Below are positions 52,403 through 55,646 of a stretch of DNA of 55,646 nt, piece by piece. The DNA lies in NCBI GenBank assembly GCA_021838785.1, contig JAKCCV010000023.1, positions 1 through 55,646 on the forward strand. The letters run 5' to 3'. Within the stretch, counting starts at the first letter, position 1; each line of letters starts with the position of its first letter. Source of the DNA: Acidobacteriota bacterium. Its GTDB lineage: Bacteria; Acidobacteriota; Terriglobia; UBA7540. The translations under genes were made by a program, and so were the position numbers. The notes beneath the pieces were generated by a model. It ran no database searches. It was given only the letters and a program-made list of their open reading frames with translations, and had not been told where the DNA came from.

Positions 52403-53302
52403 TCAGGTGGTTGGCTGCTTGCACGCGTCCAACGCCAGCTTGGCAGCTCCCAGCAGCGCGGCCCGCGGACCTAAGCGGCTCCGCGCCACGCGCACTTGCT
52501 TCACCGCCAGCGGCTGCGCCCATCGGCGCATCGTCTCTCGCGCCGGCTTGAGCACCCACTCGCCGGCCTCCGCCACGCCGCCGCCGACGACAATCATGGC
52601 AGGATTCAAAACATCCACCAGATTCGCCATGGCAAGCCCCAGCGCTTCGCCTGCTCGGCGAAGAATGGCCTGAGCGCGGCGGTCGCCTTGGCGGGCCCTT
52701 CGCACCAGGTCCGCAGCGGAAAGCTTTTGACCGAAACTCTTCGCCGCCACAGACTCGATTCCTCGCCCGCTCGCCAGCGTCTCCAGGCATCCCACGCGGC
52801 CGTACTCGGGCAGGAATTTCTCTCGCACGGCCATCCAGCCCACCGCGCCCGCCAGTTCCCCGTGCCCACGTATCAGGTGACCGCCCGACAAAATTCCCGC
52901 GCCAATCCCCGTTCCCACCGCCAAGAAAACCACGTCGCGCACGCCCCGCGCCACGCCTCGCCATGCTTCGCCCACGACAAAAGCATTGCGGTCACTCTCA
53001 ACCACCACGGGCACGCGAAAACGACGATAGAGCTCGCGGCCAAGCGGCATGTCCTCCCAGCCTGGAAGATTCGGCGCCCAGACTCGACCGCCCGGACGTG
53101 CGAGGCCGGGAACGTCCACCCCGATGGCGGTAAACGGGCCGCGCTCGGCCAACCGCTCAACGAGGGTGACCACGGCCTCCACCACCGCACGACCACCCCA
53201 GGGTGGCGTTGGCCTTTCCAAACGGCCGAAAAGCTGCCCCGCTCGGCTCACTCGCGCGGCAGCAATTTTTGTCCCACCAAGATCAACTGCCAGGATCATC
53301 AT
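52403..53302 (-). CDS. ROK-family sugar kinase (glucokinase-like) lacking the zinc motif
   Basis: The ATG at 53302 gives 299 residues. The ATP-binding loop is VDLGGTKIAAA at 6-16, the catalytic Asp is D104 (ESDRNAFV), and a second glycine-rich loop VGTGIGAGIL lies at 129-138. The usual ROK zinc site (His in GELGH and CxCGxxGC) is missing: the His position is W156 and only C172 of the Cys motif remains. Zinc-free ROK kinases exist, but the loss should affect folding or regulation. It probably phosphorylates glucose or an amino sugar. A strong candidate partner would be the sugars released by the GH2 enzyme, but that link is speculative. Confidence 0.88.
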   Translation of the reverse strand: MMILAVDLGGTKIAAARVSRAGQLFGRLERPTPPWGGRAVVEAVVTLVERLAERGPFTAIGVDVPGLARPGGRVWAPNLPGWEDMPLGRELYRRFRVPVVVESDRNAFVVGEAWRGVARGVRDVVFLAVGTGIGAGILSGGHLIRGHGELAGAVGWMAVREKFLPEYGRVGCLETLASGRGIESVAAKSFGQKLSAADLVRRARQGDRRAQAILRRAGEALGLAMANLVDVLNPAMIVVGGGVAEAGEWVLKPARETMRRWAQPLAVKQVRVARSRLGPRAALLGAAKLALDACKQPTT

Positions 53303-53508
53303 CTGTTGGTCGCTGCGACTGAGACCATCATGGTGAAGGTGCGCTGAACTCAAGGTGCCCCAACCCAGCCGGGACGTCAAGCCGGATGCAAAAGCTGCCT
53401 TTCGGGCGCTCCGCTGGAGCAATTGTCGTGCAGAGAATATCGGACTCTCCACGGGGCCTTGTTATTTCACTGCGGCGATGCGCTCGATGCCCGGGGATCT
53501 CTCCACGG

Positions 53509-54579
53509 CTACGGCGGGGAAAGTGGTGGAGATTGGCTCTCGGCGGAAGGTTGATGCAGGACCCCTGCCGCTCTCATTTGTTTCATCACCCGCTTGACGC
53601 CGTTCGCAAAGGGTCCGTGCGGCGCTACCGCCAAATAAGAGGCAAACTCGTGGTAGGCACGGTCGTAGGACGCCAACTTGACGTAGGCGTCGGCGAGCTT
53701 GAGATGCACTTGAGGAGGTGGGGGCGGCGTCATCCCTTCCGCTTTCTTAAACTGCCGGACCGCAGCTTGGTATTTGTCTTCACCGAGCTCCGCCTCGCCC
53801 AGCTCGTAATAAAATTGCCATGATCCCGGAGAAAGCCGCAAACCGCTTTCGAGGATTTTTTCACTGTCGGGATACCGTTCCTCGGCATTCAGGAGTCGGC
53901 CCAAAACGATATAGGACTCGAGATAGCCGGGGTCGCACTGGACAGCTTTGCGCAAGGCTTGCTCGGCCGGCTTGTAGTGGTGAAGCGTGCTCAGCGTGAG
54001 CCCAAGGTCTGTTTGCGCGCGAGCGTAGCAGGGGAAGATGCTCACGGCCTTTTGCAAAAAACGCTCCGCCTTTCGAGCCTGCCTCCTGTTGAGAGCCTCT
54101 TGCCCTCTCTTCAATTCTTTGCGGGCCGCCCTGGGAGCTTCCTTATCCGTGAGTGCCGGAGGGGTGCGATGCACCACCGTGACTTTGGGCGAGATTTGAA
54201 TTTCCAAGAAATATTCGCCGACCCCATAAGAAAGATTAACCTGCCGTTCGTAAGGGCGAAAGCCTTTCACATTGACACTCACATCGCAAACGACTTTCGG
54301 CACGTCCTCGATCTGAAACCCTCCGGTCGCGTCCACGGGCTGCTGTGCTATGATTTCGCCGCCCAGGGTTCGCAAAACCACCATCGTGCCGGGAGGGGCG
54401 GGAGTACCTTGGTCAGTGCGAACATGTCCTTCCACGGTTATAGGCGTCTCGAAACGTTGCGATCCCATGCTTCCGACCCCCTGCGCCTCTAACCTCGGGA
54501 GGCTCAGATCGAGGGCGAGAAACAATATGAGAAGAGTAAGGCCGTTGTAACTGAGCGGTGTGTCGGCGCGGAGGCCCAT
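53509..54579 (-). CDS. Exported TPR protein with N-terminal carboxypeptidase-regulatory-like domain
   Basis: I prefer ATG 54579 (GGAGGGAAGG just upstream) over the in-frame GTG at 54594; this gives 356 residues. The signal peptide is GLTLLILFLALDLSLPRLEA. A beta-sandwich of about 95 residues (ITVEGHVRTDQGTPAPPGTMV, GGFQIEDVPKVVCDVSVNVKG) resembles CarboxypepD_reg-like domains. Four to five TPRs follow (about 150-330: ALNRRQARKAERFLQKAVSIFP, AEQALRKAVQCDPGYLESYIVLG and others). The tail is Ser/Pro-rich. Likely periplasmic scaffold; partner unknown. Confidence 0.8.
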   Translation of the reverse strand: MGLRADTPLSYNGLTLLILFLALDLSLPRLEAQGVGSMGSQRFETPITVEGHVRTDQGTPAPPGTMVVLRTLGGEIIAQQPVDATGGFQIEDVPKVVCDVSVNVKGFRPYERQVNLSYGVGEYFLEIQISPKVTVVHRTPPALTDKEAPRAARKELKRGQEALNRRQARKAERFLQKAVSIFPCYARAQTDLGLTLSTLHHYKPAEQALRKAVQCDPGYLESYIVLGRLLNAEERYPDSEKILESGLRLSPGSWQFYYELGEAELGEDKYQAAVRQFKKAEGMTPPPPPQVHLKLADAYVKLASYDRAYHEFASYLAVAPHGPFANGVKRVMKQMRAAGVLHQPSAESQSPPLSPP

Positions 54580-54636
54580 GAACCTTCCCTCCACCCTACC
54601 TTTGCGGGTTGCGTTCCCTCGTCAAAACCTGAGCGC

Positions 54637-54665
54637 ACTCTACCACTCTATCGCTACCAAGGCAA
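54637..54665 (-). promoter_or_regulatory. Promoter of the TPR gene
   Basis: Leftward TTGCCT (54665-54660), 17-bp spacer, extended -10 TGG-TAGAGT with TAGAGT at 54642-54637, about 58 bp upstream of ATG 54579. Confidence 0.45.
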
Positions 54666-54748
54666 TCAACTTTTTCAGCCTCAAAAGCGCGGGCACTCAG
54701 AAAGGCAAATTATCCTCAAGATCTCGCCGAAGCCGCCGAAATGACACA

Positions 54749-54777
54749 TTGAAAGGTGAGCGAGCGCGTGGTACGCT
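54749..54777 (+). promoter_or_regulatory. Promoter candidate for the small Cys-rich gene
   Basis: TTGAAA (54749-54754), 17-bp spacer, extended -10 TGG-TACGCT with TACGCT at 54772-54777. It would give a leader of about 110 bp before ATG 54896. Confidence 0.4.
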
Positions 54778-54895
54778 CTCCGCGCAACCTGTCAACGGTG
54801 ACGGCTCCGGAACGCCAGGCATGTTTCCCTACTCCACGGGCTGGGGCCTAAGCAGTGGGCGCGATTACTTTGAAGGCTTGCTCTCAGGTCTAGCC

Positions 54896-55153
54896 ATGAC
54901 TCGCTACGAGAACAGGACATTTGAAAATCAACATGTCATCCTGGATGACGGAGTGTTTGTGAATTGTGTTTTCAAGAATTGTAGCCTCGAATATGCGGGA
55001 GGCGATGTGTACGTTCAGAACTGCCAGGGGGAGAATTGCCAACTGGTGTGGCGAGGCCCTGCCCAGCGCACGGTTTTTCTCCTGCAAGGATTGGGCTTGC
55101 TAGCTCCCGCTACGTCGCTTCCAACAACTGATCCATCCACCCGTGTGCAATAA
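54896..55153 (+). CDS. Small cysteine-rich protein with pentapeptide-like beta-helix character
   Basis: ATG 54896 gives 85 residues; the open frame extends 336 bp further upstream but that part looks non-coding. The segment TFENQHVILDDGVFVNCVFKNC followed by SLEYAGGDVYVQNCQGENC alternates hydrophobic and Asn/Cys positions, as in pentapeptide-repeat or beta-helix rungs. Four cysteines all sit in this part. No signal peptide. Probably a small solenoid or binding protein; function unknown. Confidence 0.5.
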   Translation: MTRYENRTFENQHVILDDGVFVNCVFKNCSLEYAGGDVYVQNCQGENCQLVWRGPAQRTVFLLQGLGLLAPATSLPTTDPSTRVQ

Positions 55154-55336
55154 CTCAGAGAAACTTTCCGACCACACGCGGGGACTTGGTTCCTCGGTGC
55201 GCCAGGCTCACAGCAGATGGTCGGTGCCGCTTTCGATGGGCATAATTGTGACACGGAGCGCCAGGCCTTTTTTTACGCGTCTAAAATGAGTTTATGCAAG
55301 CAGCTCACATGCTCCCAAAGAAACTTAAAAAAAGTC

Positions 55337-55365
55337 TTGACAAGGCATTGACGGTCGGGTATAAC
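55337..55365 (+). promoter_or_regulatory. Near-consensus sigma70 promoter
   Basis: TTGACA (55337-55342, perfect), 17-bp spacer, TATAAC (55360-55365, five of six). An A-rich tract (AAACTTAAAAAAAG, 55321-55334) just upstream may act as an UP element. Transcription would begin near 55372, about 93 bp before the start codon. Confidence 0.7.
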
Positions 55366-55386
55366 TCTAACGACGTAAGGTACGAA

Positions 55387-55442
55387 TTGGACTTGTTCAG
55401 GTGGGCGCACGTTGCCGGCTTCTGAGTCGGCGAGGCGTCCAA
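55387..55442 (+). promoter_or_regulatory. Structured 5' leader
   Basis: In the leader RNA, TTGGAC (55387-55392) can pair with GTCCAA (55437-55442), and inside that TTGCCG (55412-55417) pairs with CGGCGA (55428-55433) around a 10-base loop. The fold ends about 10 bases before the Shine-Dalgarno GAGGAGGA. No known riboswitch class is recognised. It may protect the mRNA or tune translation. Confidence 0.4.
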
Positions 55443-55464
55443 AAACACGATGAGGAGGAATTCC

Positions 55465-55646
55465 ATGTCCGCGAGACGGATGATGCAGGTGATGGTGGTA
55501 GCAGGGGCGATGATGCTGACAGCATGGATCCCGGCGATGGCGGGGTCGGCAGCCATCGGGTCCCTGGCAGGTAGCCGTAATGCAACGCTGGGAGGTCAGG
55601 CAGCGATTGCCAACACGACGGTGTTCAGCGGGGACAGCCTGCACGT
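55465..55646 (+). CDS. Exported protein, N-terminal part (possibly FecR-domain type), runs off right edge
   Basis: ATG 55465 has a strong GAGGAGGA ribosome site. The first residues form a signal peptide (RRMMQVMVVAGAMMLTAWIPAMA). The mature start, SAAIGSLAGSRNATLGGQ followed by TTVFSGDSLHV, resembles the opening of FecR-type domains, where a G-D-x-L step follows the first strands. Only about 60 residues are present, so the family is tentative. The strong promoter and leader suggest high expression. Confidence 0.65.
   Translation, partial: MSARRMMQVMVVAGAMMLTAWIPAMAGSAAIGSLAGSRNATLGGQAAIANTTVFSGDSLH

Larger units (their letters stand above)
54580..54895. other. Intergenic region with divergent promoters
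   Basis: No convincing gene occupies this stretch; open frames across it have no recognisable protein character. It holds the leftward promoter of the TPR gene and the rightward promoter candidate at 54749-54777. Confidence 0.5.
55154..55464 (+). other. Upstream region of the right-edge gene
   Basis: No gene is seen. A T7 run at 55268-55274 follows a GC-rich stretch but without a convincing stem, so a terminator is not established. The promoter (55337-55365) and a folded leader (55387-55442) lie here. Confidence 0.5.

Noticed and set aside
54560-54895. Upstream extension of the small Cys-rich gene
   Set aside because: The extra 112 codons overlap two promoters and show no protein-like pattern; ATG 54896 is the better start.
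55260-55276. T7 run as an intrinsic terminator
   Set aside because: No stable stem directly precedes the run on the plus strand, and no gene ends close by on that strand except 55153.

Overview
The window reads as chromosomal DNA of a high-GC Gram-negative bacterium, most likely an Acidobacteriota member. That assignment is inferred from the gene mix: futalosine-route menaquinone genes (mqnA, mqnC), apolipoprotein N-acyltransferase and SPOR/PBP envelope genes, many small zinc-ribbon and exported proteins without known function, TPR proteins, secreted glycoside hydrolases and B12-type radical SAM enzymes. There is no prophage, CRISPR array or intact insertion sequence. The first and last genes run off the ends.

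Layout. 1-7 kb: leftward genes, namely a GH88-type glycuronyl hydrolase (partial), tRNA-His, small unknown genes, a trio of exported proteins (one DUF1326-like), an M23 peptidase, a zinc-ribbon protein and a DUF4097 beta-strand protein. 7-22 kb: rightward genes, namely a secreted GH2 exo-beta-glucosaminidase-like enzyme, proS, a class A penicillin-binding protein, a TolB/FlgO-like TPR protein, an NfeD-slipin pair, a SPOR protein and lnt. 22-29 kb: prfB with its in-frame TGA and +1 recoding site, then trpC-trpF-trpB-trpA, chorismate mutase, aroF (DAHP synthase) and tyrA, mostly overlapping or nearly so. 29-38 kb: a 3-oxoacid CoA-transferase pair, a small unknown gene with pgsA, an exported MetX-like hydrolase, a Xer recombinase, mqnA/mqnC and galT/galK. 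38.5-43.2 kb: a leftward block with an NCS1 permease, an MscL channel carrying an extra zinc ribbon, a large PIG-L deacetylase and a zinc-ribbon membrane protein. 43.3-50 kb: two convergent B12-type radical SAM genes, an unknown gene, mtaB, a zinc-ribbon protein and rpsU. 50-55.6 kb: a trypsin-like protease fused to tandem TPRs, a ROK kinase, a TPR lipoprotein-like or exported protein, small genes, and at the right edge the start of an exported protein behind a near-consensus promoter.

How the genes work together: chorismate is the hub of the central third. aroF feeds the shikimate pathway, trpCFBA and chorismate mutase/tyrA draw chorismate into amino acids, and mqnA/mqnC draw it into menaquinone. 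A second theme is envelope building (PBP, M23, Lnt, SPOR, NfeD/slipin, PgsA, MscL).

The most unexpected structure is a 124-bp non-coding element present twice in opposite orientation (5935-6058 and 34917-35040). The copies are equal in length and about 87% identical, with terminal inverted repeats in copy 1. It looks like a MITE, and one copy sits directly after the mqnA stop codon. A different palindromic intergenic repeat lies at 17195-17248. All functional calls come from reading the sequence and from family knowledge; no database search was run.
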